Source: Prochlorococcus sp. AG-424-P23 (GTDB lineage Bacteria; Cyanobacteriota; Cyanobacteriia; PCC-6307; Cyanobiaceae). From it: a stretch of DNA of 64,000 nt. A program made the translations under genes and the position numbers. This document shows positions 53,395 through 62,045 of the stretch, piece by piece. The notes below the pieces were generated by a model that was not told where the DNA came from, made no database searches, and saw only the letters and a program-made list of their open reading frames with translations. Within the stretch, counting starts at the first letter, position 1, and every line of letters starts with the position of its first letter. The stretch is from positions 1 to 64,000 of the forward strand of contig QCNK01000001.1 in assembly GCA_003210135.1 (NCBI GenBank), written 5' to 3'.

Positions 53395-53535
53395 TAGTAA
53401 AAGTTAAATTTATATTTAAAGATTAGAAGAAAAAAAAGAAATCTCACAAAAACTTCCTAATGAGGTGTTTTTTGAAATATTATTTTTATATTGTATATTG
53501 AAATTCAATGTAATTAAAATTACATAAATTCCTTT

Positions 53536-53608
53536 GGGGGTGTAGCAATCTGGTGAATGCACCAAACTCATAATTTGGCTAAGGCGAGTTCGATCCTCGC
53601 CACCCCCA
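53536..53608 (+). tRNA. tRNA-Met(CAT), elongator type
   Basis: A 73-base cloverleaf starts GGGGGTGTAGCAATCTGGTG, with anticodon CAT in the loop ACTCATAAT. The T-arm is GAGTTCGATCC and the acceptor stem pairs GGGGGTG with CACCCCC, with discriminator A. The A-U rich anticodon stem, without three G-C pairs, argues for the elongator rather than the initiator. Lysidine-modified tRNA-Ile(CAT) is not fully excluded. Confidence 0.9.
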
Positions 53609-53626
53609 TTATTCATTTGTTATTGA

Positions 53627-54895
53627 ATGAAAATAACTCTACTTTTATTTCTTTTATTTTTACCAGCTTTTTTCGCAGCGAGTGAACTCTCTTTTTTATT
53701 AATTAGGCCCAGTAAAGTTTTAAGGTTAATTGAAGAAAAAAAGAAGGGAGCATTTTCAATTTTAAAAATTCAAAAACGCTTTAGATCTTCATTAATTGCT
53801 TCTCAATTTGGAGTAACAATTTCATTAATTGCAATTGGATGGCTCAGCAATAACCTGGCTAATGATTATTGGAAAAGCAATATTTTGTCAAATAGACTTT
53901 ATGATCTTCTATTGTTTTTATTTGTTGTTCTAGTTGTTACTCTTGTTTCTGGACTTATTCCAAAAGCTTTAGTAATTAACAATCCAGAATCTGCTGCATT
54001 AAAGTTAACCACAATATTCGATGCCGTAAGAAAAGGAATGAATCCTATAGTTAAGACAATAGAATTTTTTGCTAGCGCGTGTTTAGCCTTGTTCAATTTA
54101 AATAACAAATGGGATTCTTTAAATTCGGGTTTATCCGCAGGAGAATTAGAAACTCTTATAGAAACAGATAATGTAACAGGTTTAAAACCAGATGAGAAAA
54201 ATATTCTTGAAGGAGTTTTTGCCTTAAAAGATACACAAGTTAAAGAAGTAATGATTCCAAGATCTGAAATGGTAACTTTGCCAAAAAACATAACCTTTTC
54301 AGAACTTATGAAACAAGTTGATAAAACTCGCCATGCTCGCTTCTTTGTGATTGGTGAGTCTTTAGATGATGTATTAGGAGTATTAGATTTGCGTTATCTA
54401 GCTAAGCCAATTTCAAAAGGTGAAATGGAAGCCAATACATTGCTAGAGCCGTTCCTTTTACCAGTGACAAAAATTATAGAAACATGTTCACTAGCAGAAA
54501 TATTTCCAATAGTAAGAGACTACAATCCTTTCTTACTAGTGGTTGATGAACATGGAGGAACAGAGGGGCTCATAACTGCAGCTGATCTAAATGGCGAAAT
54601 AGTTGGAGAGGAAATGCTCAATAATAGAATTTATTCAGACATGAGAATGTTAGATAATTTCTCTAAAACATGGTCAATAGCTGGAAAATCAGAAATTATT
54701 GATATAAATAAGAAGTTAGGATGTTCCATTCCAGAAGGCGCAGATTATTATACTCTTGCTGGATTTCTGCTAGAAAAATTTCAAATGGTTCCAAAGATTG
54801 GGGACGTTTTAGATTTTAATAACATTAAATTTGAAGTTATTTCTATGTCAGGTCCAAAAATTGATCGTGTTAAAATGATTCTTCCCAAAAGCTAG
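53627..54895 (+). CDS. CNNM/CorC-type membrane protein with CBS domains (hemolysin-like)
   Basis: The 422-residue product has a DUF21 transmembrane region (about 1-150, including FAASELSFLLI and VTISLIAIGWL). Tandem CBS domains follow at about 195-330 (VKEVMIPRSEMVTLP, VVDEHGGTEGLITAADL), then a CorC_HlyC C-terminal domain (about 340-420, PEGADYYTLAGFLL). Relatives act in Mg/Co transport or ion homeostasis. The hemolysin name in databases is historical. It starts 18 bases after tRNA-Met. Confidence 0.9.
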   Translation: MKITLLLFLLFLPAFFAASELSFLLIRPSKVLRLIEEKKKGAFSILKIQKRFRSSLIASQFGVTISLIAIGWLSNNLANDYWKSNILSNRLYDLLLFLFVVLVVTLVSGLIPKALVINNPESAALKLTTIFDAVRKGMNPIVKTIEFFASACLALFNLNNKWDSLNSGLSAGELETLIETDNVTGLKPDEKNILEGVFALKDTQVKEVMIPRSEMVTLPKNITFSELMKQVDKTRHARFFVIGESLDDVLGVLDLRYLAKPISKGEMEANTLLEPFLLPVTKIIETCSLAEIFPIVRDYNPFLLVVDEHGGTEGLITAADLNGEIVGEEMLNNRIYSDMRMLDNFSKTWSIAGKSEIIDINKKLGCSIPEGADYYTLAGFLLEKFQMVPKIGDVLDFNNIKFEVISMSGPKIDRVKMILPKS

Positions 54896-54946
54896 ATGTG
54901 GCTCGCCATGGAGGATAATGATAATAAATACATGGATTTTTAAATT

Positions 54947-55951
54947 ATGAAACCGACCTCATCACCCGTAAAGGTTGGAGTCATAGGTATAGGTAATATG
55001 GGCTGGCATCATGCTCGAGTACTAAGTTTACTCAAAGATGCAAATCTCATTGGAGTAGCAGATCCAAATGAAGAGAGAGGTAAATTAGCGATTGAACAAT
55101 TTCAATGTGAATGGTTCAAAGATTATAAGGACTTAATTCCAAAAGTTGATGCTATTTGTATCGCAGTCCCGACACTACTTCATCATAAGGTAGGAATAGA
55201 TTGTCTAAATGCAGGTACTAACGTTCTCATTGAAAAACCAATTGCAGCTAATGAGTTGGAGGCAAAATCCTTAATAGAGGCCGCTAATGCAAGTAAATGC
55301 CTATTACAAGTTGGACATATTGAAAGATTTAATCCTGCTTTTAGAGAATTAAATAAAATAATAAATAATGAAGAAATTGTTGTTTTAGAGGCAAGGAGGC
55401 ATAGTCCTCATGCAGACAGAGCAAATGATGTATCTGTGGTAATGGATTTAATGATTCATGACATTGATCTTATTTTAGAGCTTGTAAACTCAAAAATACA
55501 AAAATTAGCAGCTGTTGGAGGAAAGAATAGCGAAGGATTAATAGATTATGTTAATGCTACTTTAGTTTTTAAAAATAATGTTATTGCAAGCTTAACTGCC
55601 AGCAAAATGAGTCATAAAAAAATTAGAAATTTAAGTGCTCACTGCCAAAATAGCCTAGTAGAAACTGATTTCTTAAATCACTCTTTACAAATCCATAGAA
55701 AATCTCATGAATCATACACGGCAGAGCATGGAGAATTAGTTTATAGAAATGATGGATATGTCGAAGAAGTTAGTACAACCTCCATTGAACCTCTTTATGC
55801 AGAACTGGAGCATTTTCTTAAATGCGTTCAGGGTAAAGAAATACCTGAGGTAGATGGTGAGCAAGCCTCAAGAGCATTAAAAATTGCTGATTTTATAGAA
55901 AGTGCTGTAGATAATTCTGGGGATGCGATTTTACTTGAAAATCCCTTCTAA
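54947..55951 (+). CDS. Gfo/Idh/MocA-family oxidoreductase (UDP-GlcNAc 3-dehydrogenase-like)
   Basis: The 334-residue product has an NAD(P)-binding Rossmann motif GVIGIGNMGWHHARVL at 12-27, EKPIAANELEAKSLI near 95-109, and the C-terminal-domain signature GHIERFNPAFREL near 120-132 followed by DLMIHDIDLI. The GHIERFNP and HDIDL combination is typical of UDP-GlcNAc 3-dehydrogenase and related nucleotide-sugar dehydrogenases. A DegT-type aminotransferase 10 kb away could act after it; that link is speculative. Confidence 0.85.
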   Translation: MKPTSSPVKVGVIGIGNMGWHHARVLSLLKDANLIGVADPNEERGKLAIEQFQCEWFKDYKDLIPKVDAICIAVPTLLHHKVGIDCLNAGTNVLIEKPIAANELEAKSLIEAANASKCLLQVGHIERFNPAFRELNKIINNEEIVVLEARRHSPHADRANDVSVVMDLMIHDIDLILELVNSKIQKLAAVGGKNSEGLIDYVNATLVFKNNVIASLTASKMSHKKIRNLSAHCQNSLVETDFLNHSLQIHRKSHESYTAEHGELVYRNDGYVEEVSTTSIEPLYAELEHFLKCVQGKEIPEVDGEQASRALKIADFIESAVDNSGDAILLENPF

Positions 55952-55977
55952 TACTAACAATCTAAACTAAAATAATT

Positions 55978-56118
55978 TTATTTAAATCCAACTGCAGCTT
56001 GCCAAACAAATACCAATAAAAAGAAAAATAAAGGAATAAGTGGAAGAACATCAACCGTAGGAGCAAAGGCCTTGTAAGCCTCGGGCAATTCAGCGAATGT
56101 ATTAAATAGAATGAGCAC
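55978..56118 (-). CDS. psbK: Photosystem II reaction centre protein K
   Basis: The 46-residue product begins (GTG start) with [19 protein letters not shown] and ends [12 protein letters not shown], the standard PsbK sequence with a single helix. No ATG precedes it in frame, so GTG at 56118 is the most likely start. PsbK sits beside CP43 in PSII. The gene is found in the gap between the oxidoreductase and tgt, and follows tgt on the same strand. Confidence 0.95.
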
Positions 56119-56150
56119 CTTTTTAATAATTAGTTAATTATGATAAGACG

Positions 56151-57269
56151 TTACCACGTATGGTGAGCAATAGAGGATGTTTTCCAAGGAGCGAAATCAT
56201 TTGTAAAACAATTATCTCTAATTGCAGTAGAAATTGCATTGGTAAATCTTATTAAGTGAGCAATATTATGCAAACTTATGAGAGTTAGGCCTAATATTTC
56301 GTCATTTCTAATTAGATGATGCAAATAGGCTCGAGAATAGGATTTACAGGTCTCGCATTTACAAGTTTTGTCAATAGGAGAAAAGTCATTTTTAAATCGA
56401 GCATTTCGCAAATTCAATCTTTCATCATTAAAAAATGCAGTACCATGTCTCCCTAGTCTTGTAGGCAAAACACAGTCAAATATATCGAATCCATTAGCAA
56501 CAGCTAAAGAAATTTCTCTTAAAGAGCCAATTCCCATTAAATATCTTGGTTTATTTATTGGTAAGAATTTCGGGACGTAATTAATTACACTGTGTATTTC
56601 TTCGACTGCCTCGCCAACACTTACACCTCCCACTGCTATGCCAGGCAGATCAAAAGAACTTGTATATTTTGCGCTATACTCTCTCAATCTCGGATACTTA
56701 CCACCCTGAACTATGCCGAATAATGCTTGATTAGATTTTTGATGAGTCTCAACACATTTTTGCAACCATGAATGAGTTCTTTTTAAAGAGTCCTCAATAT
56801 CATTTTCGTTAGCAGTATGCGGAGGACAATGATCAAAAGCCATCGCAACATCAGATCCCAGATCCATTTGAATCTGTATTACTTTTTCAGGTGATAAAAA
56901 TACAAGACTACCATCTCTTGGATTTTGAAATTCCACACCTTTATCAGAAATTTTATTTAATTTGGCCAAACTAAAAACTTGATATCCTCCTGAATCAGTA
57001 AGAATAGGCTTTGGCCAATTCATGAACTTATGTATTCCGCCAGATTCTTTAACTAGTTTTTCTCCCGGTTGTAAATGAAGATGAAAGGTATTTGAGAGAA
57101 TCATTTCTGACCCTGTAGAGGTTAACTGCTTAGATGAAATCCCTTTAACCGTTGCCAAAGTACCTACAGGCATAAATTTTGGTGTATTTACCTGACCATT
57201 TGGTGTATGAAAAACACCAGTTCTTGCTCCTGTGTTACTGCAATTCGATGTAATTTCAAATTCAAACAC
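56151..57269 (-). CDS. tgt: tRNA-guanine transglycosylase
   Basis: The 372-residue product has the TIM-barrel Tgt motifs: [13 protein letters not shown] near 91-103, [12 protein letters not shown] near 222, [25 protein letters not shown] near 262-277 with the nucleophilic Asp, and the zinc-binding [17 protein letters not shown] near 306-322. It exchanges guanine for preQ1 in the anticodon of tRNAs. psbK follows 32 bases downstream, an arrangement typical of picocyanobacteria. Confidence 0.97.
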   Translation of the reverse strand: MFEFEITSNCSNTGARTGVFHTPNGQVNTPKFMPVGTLATVKGISSKQLTSTGSEMILSNTFHLHLQPGEKLVKESGGIHKFMNWPKPILTDSGGYQVFSLAKLNKISDKGVEFQNPRDGSLVFLSPEKVIQIQMDLGSDVAMAFDHCPPHTANENDIEDSLKRTHSWLQKCVETHQKSNQALFGIVQGGKYPRLREYSAKYTSSFDLPGIAVGGVSVGEAVEEIHSVINYVPKFLPINKPRYLMGIGSLREISLAVANGFDIFDCVLPTRLGRHGTAFFNDERLNLRNARFKNDFSPIDKTCKCETCKSYSRAYLHHLIRNDEILGLTLISLHNIAHLIRFTNAISTAIRDNCFTNDFAPWKTSSIAHHTW

Positions 57270-57367
57270 GATAATTTATAAAATTTTTTGATCATTTTTA
57301 ATTAATCTAACCTATTATTTAATATTGGATCTATTTTTATCTCATCAAAAAATATTTAATCAAAAAT

Positions 57368-58108
57368 TTGGCAGGATCTTGGATTTTCTATACGACATTT
57401 CCAAAGATACCTTTAATTAATCCCGAATTTAAAAATATTGCACAATTTGCGCCGCCTTTAGGATTTTTTATTGGAACAATACAGAGTTATATTTTTCTTT
57501 TTTTAAGAACAAACTCTTGGTCAATTTATGCATCTGCATTAATTTCTTTGGCTTCAGGATATTTAATTACTGGTGGTCTACACATTGATGGTTTAATGGA
57601 TACTTTCGATGGTATTTTTGCAGGTAAAAAGAAACGCTTAAAAGCCATGAAAGACAGTAAAGTTGGCTCCTTTGGCGTTCAATCTTTAGTGTTTATAACT
57701 TTTATTCAGATTGCTTGCATACTCAAAATTCAAAACCAAATAATTATTGTTTTACCAATATGTTTATTTTGGGGAAGATTTTCAAATTTATTTTTTATAG
57801 AAAACTTTAAATATATGAGTTATAAGAAAAAATCTATTAGTCATAAAAAGTTTTGGAATGGATTTAAAAAAGAATCTTTAATTTCCATAATTTTTCTTTT
57901 AATTTTCATTGCATACCAAATATTTTCAGTTGCATCACAAGCGATATTAATTAATTTTTTATTTCTTATTTTGATTGGTATTTTTTTAAGTTATTTTATT
58001 CCAAACATTCTAGGGAATAAAATTGGAGGCTTTAATGGAGATGCTTGCGGTGCAAGCGTTGTACTAGTAGAAACAGCAATGTTATTTATGCATGCAATTC
58101 TTTTATAG
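57368..58108 (+). CDS. cobS: Adenosylcobinamide-GDP ribazoletransferase (cobalamin synthase)
   Basis: The 246-residue product is a multispan membrane enzyme with CobS motifs ITGGLHIDGLMDTFDGIFAG near 66-85 and KDSKVGSFGVQSLV near 94-107. It joins ribazole phosphate to the corrin ring in B12 synthesis. The only conventional start is TTG at 57368, which falls within the conserved LAGSWIFYT segment, so the true start may be an unusual codon upstream. It overlaps the converging histidine kinase gene by 23 bases. Confidence 0.88.
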   Translation: MAGSWIFYTTFPKIPLINPEFKNIAQFAPPLGFFIGTIQSYIFLFLRTNSWSIYASALISLASGYLITGGLHIDGLMDTFDGIFAGKKKRLKAMKDSKVGSFGVQSLVFITFIQIACILKIQNQIIIVLPICLFWGRFSNLFFIENFKYMSYKKKSISHKKFWNGFKKESLISIIFLLIFIAYQIFSVASQAILINFLFLILIGIFLSYFIPNILGNKIGGFNGDACGASVVLVETAMLFMHAILL

Positions 58109-59222
58109 GAAGTTCTAAATAGAAAATATTTTTCTTCTTATGATTTTTCAATTCCTCAGTATTGTCAATCGAATAATTTTCCAGTAATCTCAACTCTCCT
58201 CCAATTTGTTTTGCTAATTTCCTCGCTAAAAAAAGTCCTACACCAGTGCCGTCCTTCTTCTTAGCGGCAGATCCTCTAAAGCCTTTTTGAAAAATTTTTT
58301 CATTTTCTTTTTTGCTTATTTTTTTACCATCATCAAATATACACAGACCTTTTTTCGTAATTGTGATTCCAATCTCAGAATCTTTTTGGGCGTATTTAAA
58401 CGCATTTTCCAATAAATTAGCCACAATTTCAGCAATCACAGCATATTTTGCTTTTAATGGCGACAAAGTCCAATCTGGCCAAATAGAGGGTTCATTCCAA
58501 TCTCTATTCTCTAAGTTCGCATTTGCTTTACCCCTTTCTAAAATTGGCCGTAATAAACTCTGAATAGTTATTACCTTTTTATTATCTAAATTTGGTGGTA
58601 ATAGTAATCTTTCTTCTCCAATTTCTAGAGGAAGTTGAATAGGTGAATTTAATTGCGCAAAAGAGTCCATATATTGATTAATTTGTTTTTGCTCTATTAT
58701 CATTCGTTGAACTATTTCAATAGAGTCATCATCTGAACCAAGTCTTTTTATTAATAATTTTGCATATGTCCTAATAGCAGCTAATGGATTTCTCAATTGA
58801 TGGATTATGACATTAACCTGATTTTTTAAATAATTGATTTCTTCACTTTTATTTTGACGTTCTAATTCAATAGAAACACATTTAGCTAAAGATAATGAAA
58901 GTGCTTTTAATCTAGAATCAAGAGAAACTGGCCAATTTCCCCCTTTCAAATCAGTTTCTACCCTAAGAACACCAAGTAGGATGTCGTTTTCTTGAAGCGG
59001 GTACCACCTTCTATTAGGAGAGGAAACTTTCAGTGAAGGATTATCTTCTATTGATAAGAGAAGTTTATCAATTTGTGGCCATTGACCAATCATTTCAAAA
59101 GATGCTTTAGTTCCTTGCTTAGCTGAAGCAAGATACATAACCAAATGAGTCACTCCCATTGAGCAACCAAAACTCTCAAGCTGTTTTGTGATTAATTCTT
59201 CAAATTTTTTTGAGAGATTCAT
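58086..59222 (-). CDS. Soluble sensor histidine kinase
   Basis: The 378-residue product has no membrane helix. A variable N-terminal sensor region (1-125) leads to the H-box VIIHQLRNPLAAIRTYAKLL with His141, the N-box NLLENAFKYA near 274-283, the G1 region CIFDDGKK, and the G2 box GTGVGLFLARKL near 330. It is the cytosolic phosphodonor of a two-component system, but no response regulator is adjacent. Prochlorococcus encodes few such kinases. The signal is unknown. Confidence 0.9.
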   Translation of the reverse strand: MNLSKKFEELITKQLESFGCSMGVTHLVMYLASAKQGTKASFEMIGQWPQIDKLLLSIEDNPSLKVSSPNRRWYPLQENDILLGVLRVETDLKGGNWPVSLDSRLKALSLSLAKCVSIELERQNKSEEINYLKNQVNVIIHQLRNPLAAIRTYAKLLIKRLGSDDDSIEIVQRMIIEQKQINQYMDSFAQLNSPIQLPLEIGEERLLLPPNLDNKKVITIQSLLRPILERGKANANLENRDWNEPSIWPDWTLSPLKAKYAVIAEIVANLLENAFKYAQKDSEIGITITKKGLCIFDDGKKISKKENEKIFQKGFRGSAAKKKDGTGVGLFLARKLAKQIGGELRLLENYSIDNTEELKNHKKKNIFYLELPIKELHA

Positions 59223-59327
59223 GATTTATTAAATTATCTGAGAAATTTTTTAAAAAAAAATTTGAAAAGGGCTTGTAAAATATGAAAAAAGTATTAAGAT
59301 ATATAAAGAGGTCTGACTTTAGGCAGC

Positions 59328-59358
59328 CTTAAATATGAACGTTTGATCATATTTTAAG
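59328..59358 (+). promoter_or_regulatory. Hairpin in the long leader of the DUF3155 gene
   Basis: CTTAAATATGA (59328-59338) pairs with TCATATTTTAAG (59347-59358) with a one-base bulge, giving an 11-bp stem around eight bases. It lies about 115-145 bases before the start codon. No T-run directly follows. A second stem lies at 59419-59447. Both are candidates for mRNA leader control. Confidence 0.35.
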
Positions 59359-59418
59359 CTACATCAGGGGTTGATGGGTCCTCTATGTAATTTAAGTGAA
59401 TTCAAAATCACAGATATA

Positions 59419-59447
59419 AGATTAGTAAAAATTAATAAGACTAATCT
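59419..59447 (+). promoter_or_regulatory. Second hairpin in the DUF3155 leader
   Basis: AGATTAGT (59419-59426) and ACTAATCT (59440-59447) form a perfect 8-bp stem with a 13-base loop. It ends 13 bases before a strong AGGAG ribosome binding site at 59461-59465, so a fold change could affect initiation. This is inference from sequence. Confidence 0.35.
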
Positions 59448-59474
59448 CATTAATAATTTCAGGAGTACCAATCA

Positions 59475-59843
59475 ATGTCAAAAAAAAGAAAAAGAATCAG
59501 CAGAAGAAGATTGGCTGGCCAAAGAGTTATGGCACATGTACCTATTTATCATATCGAAACTGGCAAACATAAGCCAGTTACAGCAGCGAGAAGATTTATA
59601 GCTGAAAATGGTCTCTCTGCTCCCTCAGTTTTCAACGTTCGCAGAAATGAACACACTACCGATAGGTTTTTTTGGGGTGAAAAAGGGTTATTTAGCGCGC
59701 AATATGCTGAAGAAAATCATTTTTTATTTCCATCACTAAAAGTCGTAGTTGAAGGGATAGGTGAAGAAAAAATATTTGAAGGTCTAGAACTTACTGCAGA
59801 TGATTGGGAAGAGATTGAAGAATACGAATATGCTTTCGTTTAA
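59475..59843 (+). CDS. DUF3155 family protein
   Basis: The 122-residue product matches the cyanobacteria-specific DUF3155 family: the basic start SKKRKRISRRRLAGQRVMAH, ETGKHKPVTAARRFIAENG, the core NEHTTDRFFWGEKGLFSAQY and ENHFLFPSLKVVVE. The C-terminus is acidic (DDWEEIEEYEY). The role of the family is unknown. A strong AGGAG ribosome binding site precedes the ATG by ten bases. It has a 252-base upstream gap, long for this genome. It overlaps the converging esterase by four bases. Confidence 0.88.
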   Translation: MSKKRKRISRRRLAGQRVMAHVPIYHIETGKHKPVTAARRFIAENGLSAPSVFNVRRNEHTTDRFFWGEKGLFSAQYAEENHFLFPSLKVVVEGIGEEKIFEGLELTADDWEEIEEYEYAFV

Positions 59844-60457
59844 AAAATATTGCTTACATTTGAACTTATAAAATTAATTAAATTTGAATCAATTTGATGG
59901 AATCCATCGAACTCTAATAATTCGCAAAATTTAGAAGACTTAATTTTAACTTTTTCATAAATAGTCCTAGAAGCTTCTATAGGAACCACATCATCGAATA
60001 AGCCATGACTTACTATCAATGGTGGGCATTTTTCTCCTGGAAACCAGGTAGGGTGAGGATAACCACTACAAGCAACAATTAATCCTAAATTTAACTTAAA
60101 TCCTACATCTATAGCCATTGCAGCCCCCTGAGAGAAACCCAACAAAATTGTTTTTCTAAGTGGAATATGATTAGTATCAAATTTTTTTAAAGTAACTAAA
60201 AGTTTATTTACTTCAATCTCAGCGGCACTCCAGTCATGTGGATATAATCCATACCACTGTCTTCCTTGACCACTTGGATGTAATCCAGGAGCTCTCAAAG
60301 AAATTACCTCGTAATCAAAATTAATTCTATCTGTAATCTCCTTACCAAGAGATAGCAGATCATCTGCATCTGCTCCCCAACCATGTATCAAAATAATTCT
60401 ATGAGTTGCAGTTTGAGAGGTTATCGAGACAAATTCATGATTGATATCGTATTTCAT
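59840..60457 (-). CDS. Alpha/beta hydrolase, carboxylesterase/phospholipase-like
   Basis: The 205-residue product has the alpha/beta hydrolase oxyanion region LIHGWGADADDLL near 23-35, the nucleophile elbow GFSQGAA with Ser109, and a triad completed by Asp155 or Asp156 (GLFDDVVP) and His187 (DGFHQI). The GRQWYG segment also fits the small esterase/phospholipase family (YpfH-like). Substrate unknown; cytosolic, no signal. Divergent from purH across 33 bases. Confidence 0.88.
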   Translation of the reverse strand: MKYDINHEFVSITSQTATHRIILIHGWGADADDLLSLGKEITDRINFDYEVISLRAPGLHPSGQGRQWYGLYPHDWSAAEIEVNKLLVTLKKFDTNHIPLRKTILLGFSQGAAMAIDVGFKLNLGLIVACSGYPHPTWFPGEKCPPLIVSHGLFDDVVPIEASRTIYEKVKIKSSKFCELLEFDGFHQIDSNLINFISSNVSNIF

Positions 60458-60490
60458 GTTTATATTCTTAAGTAAGTAAACTTTCCCATA

Positions 60491-62044
60491 ATGTCATCAT
60501 TAGCATTAGTAAGTGTCTCTGATAAAAAAAATATAATCCCATTGTGCAAAGAATTGGTAAAACAATTTGATTATAAAATTCTATCAAGTGGAGGCACTGC
60601 AAAACATCTAGAAGAGGCTAATATACCAGTTATTAAAGTTGCAGATTTTACTAATTCTCCAGAAATCCTTGGAGGAAGAGTTAAAACTTTACATCCAAAA
60701 ATACACGGAGGAATATTAGCTAAGAGAACTGATGAAGAACATAAAAAAGACATAGAAGCTTACGATCTTGAATTAATTGATTTGGTAGTTGTCAATTTAT
60801 ATCCATTCAAAAACACTGTTGAACAAGGATGTAAATGGGAAGAAGCTATTGAAAATATCGATATTGGAGGGCCATCAATGATTCGTTCAGCTGCTAAAAA
60901 TCACAAAGACGTTTCAGTTTTAGTAGATCCTAGTCAATATAAAGAATTTCTCGAAGAAAGAAATAAAGGGAGCATAAATGAATCATATAGAGCAAAATTA
61001 GCCTTTGAAGCTTTTCAACATACAGCTGATTATGATAGTGCGATATCTAATTGGATCAGTAAAGAAAGAGGTTTACAGGCTTCCAAATATATTGAATCTT
61101 ATCCACTAATCAAAACCTTAAGATATGGAGAGAATCCTCATCAAAAGGCTTTTTGGTATGGTTTAAATAATATTGGATGGAACTCAGCTGAACAACTACA
61201 AGGCAAAGAGCTTAGTTATAACAATTTATTAGATCTTGAATCTGCGCTTTCAACAGTTTTAGAATTTGGCTATGAGGAAAAAGATATTCTTACAACAAAC
61301 AAACATGCTTCTGTAATTTTAAAACACAATAATCCTTGTGGTGCCTCTATAAGTAATTCCGCATCTCAAGCATTTTTAAATGCTCTTGAATGTGACTCAG
61401 TAAGTGCGTTTGGAGGAATAGTTGCTTTTAATTCAATTGTTGATACTAAAACCGCAATTAATCTCAAAGATATTTTCTTAGAGTGTGTAGTTGCTCCATC
61501 GTTTGAGGAAGAAGCTTTAGAAATTCTAAAAATCAAAAAGAATTTAAGAATTTTAAAATTATCAAAAGATAAACTTCCAAATAAAAACGAAACCTCTACT
61601 AAATCAATAATGGGAGGATTATTAGTTCAAGATACTGACGATAGTGAAGATAAAACTGAAAGTTGGATTTCAGTTACTAAAAAAACTCCAAATAGTCAAA
61701 TGAATTTAGATCTAAATTTTGCATGGAAAATTTGTAAACATGTAAAATCAAATGCAATTGTTATTGCAAAAAACCAAAAAACTATTGGTATTGGAGCTGG
61801 ACAAATGAATAGAGTTGGAGCAGCAAAAATTGCATTAAAAGCAGCCAAAGGAATGAGTTCTGAGGCAGTTTTAGCTAGTGATGGCTTTTTCCCATTTGCA
61901 GATACTGTAGAAATTGCAAATGATTACGGAATAAAAGCTATAATTCAACCTGGGGGGAGTTTAAGAGACCAAGAAAGTATTGATATGTGCAACTCAAAAG
62001 GAATATCAATGATATTTACCCAAAAAAGGCATTTTTTGCATTGA
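60491..62044 (+). CDS. purH: Bifunctional AICAR transformylase / IMP cyclohydrolase
   Basis: The 517-residue product has an N-terminal MGS-type IMP cyclohydrolase domain (VSDKKNIIPLCKELV, ISSGGTAKHLEEA-like ILSSGGTAKHLEEA, VVNLYPF) and a C-terminal AICAR transformylase domain (LRYGENPHQKAFWYG, LKHNNPCGASISNS, NRVGAAKIAL). It performs the last two steps of purine synthesis to IMP. Length is standard. Converges on the DoxX gene with one base between stops. Confidence 0.97.
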   Translation: MSSLALVSVSDKKNIIPLCKELVKQFDYKILSSGGTAKHLEEANIPVIKVADFTNSPEILGGRVKTLHPKIHGGILAKRTDEEHKKDIEAYDLELIDLVVVNLYPFKNTVEQGCKWEEAIENIDIGGPSMIRSAAKNHKDVSVLVDPSQYKEFLEERNKGSINESYRAKLAFEAFQHTADYDSAISNWISKERGLQASKYIESYPLIKTLRYGENPHQKAFWYGLNNIGWNSAEQLQGKELSYNNLLDLESALSTVLEFGYEEKDILTTNKHASVILKHNNPCGASISNSASQAFLNALECDSVSAFGGIVAFNSIVDTKTAINLKDIFLECVVAPSFEEEALEILKIKKNLRILKLSKDKLPNKNETSTKSIMGGLLVQDTDDSEDKTESWISVTKKTPNSQMNLDLNFAWKICKHVKSNAIVIAKNQKTIGIGAGQMNRVGAAKIALKAAKGMSSEAVLASDGFFPFADTVEIANDYGIKAIIQPGGSLRDQESIDMCNSKGISMIFTQKRHFLH

Positions 62045-62045
62045 T

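Noticed and set aside
53416-53616. 66-codon minus-strand frame over tRNA-Met
   Set aside because: It reads antisense through the tRNA and has no supporting features.
53627-54895. A hemolysin (toxin)
   Set aside because: The DUF21-CBS-CorC arrangement marks an ion-homeostasis membrane protein; the hemolysin label is historical.
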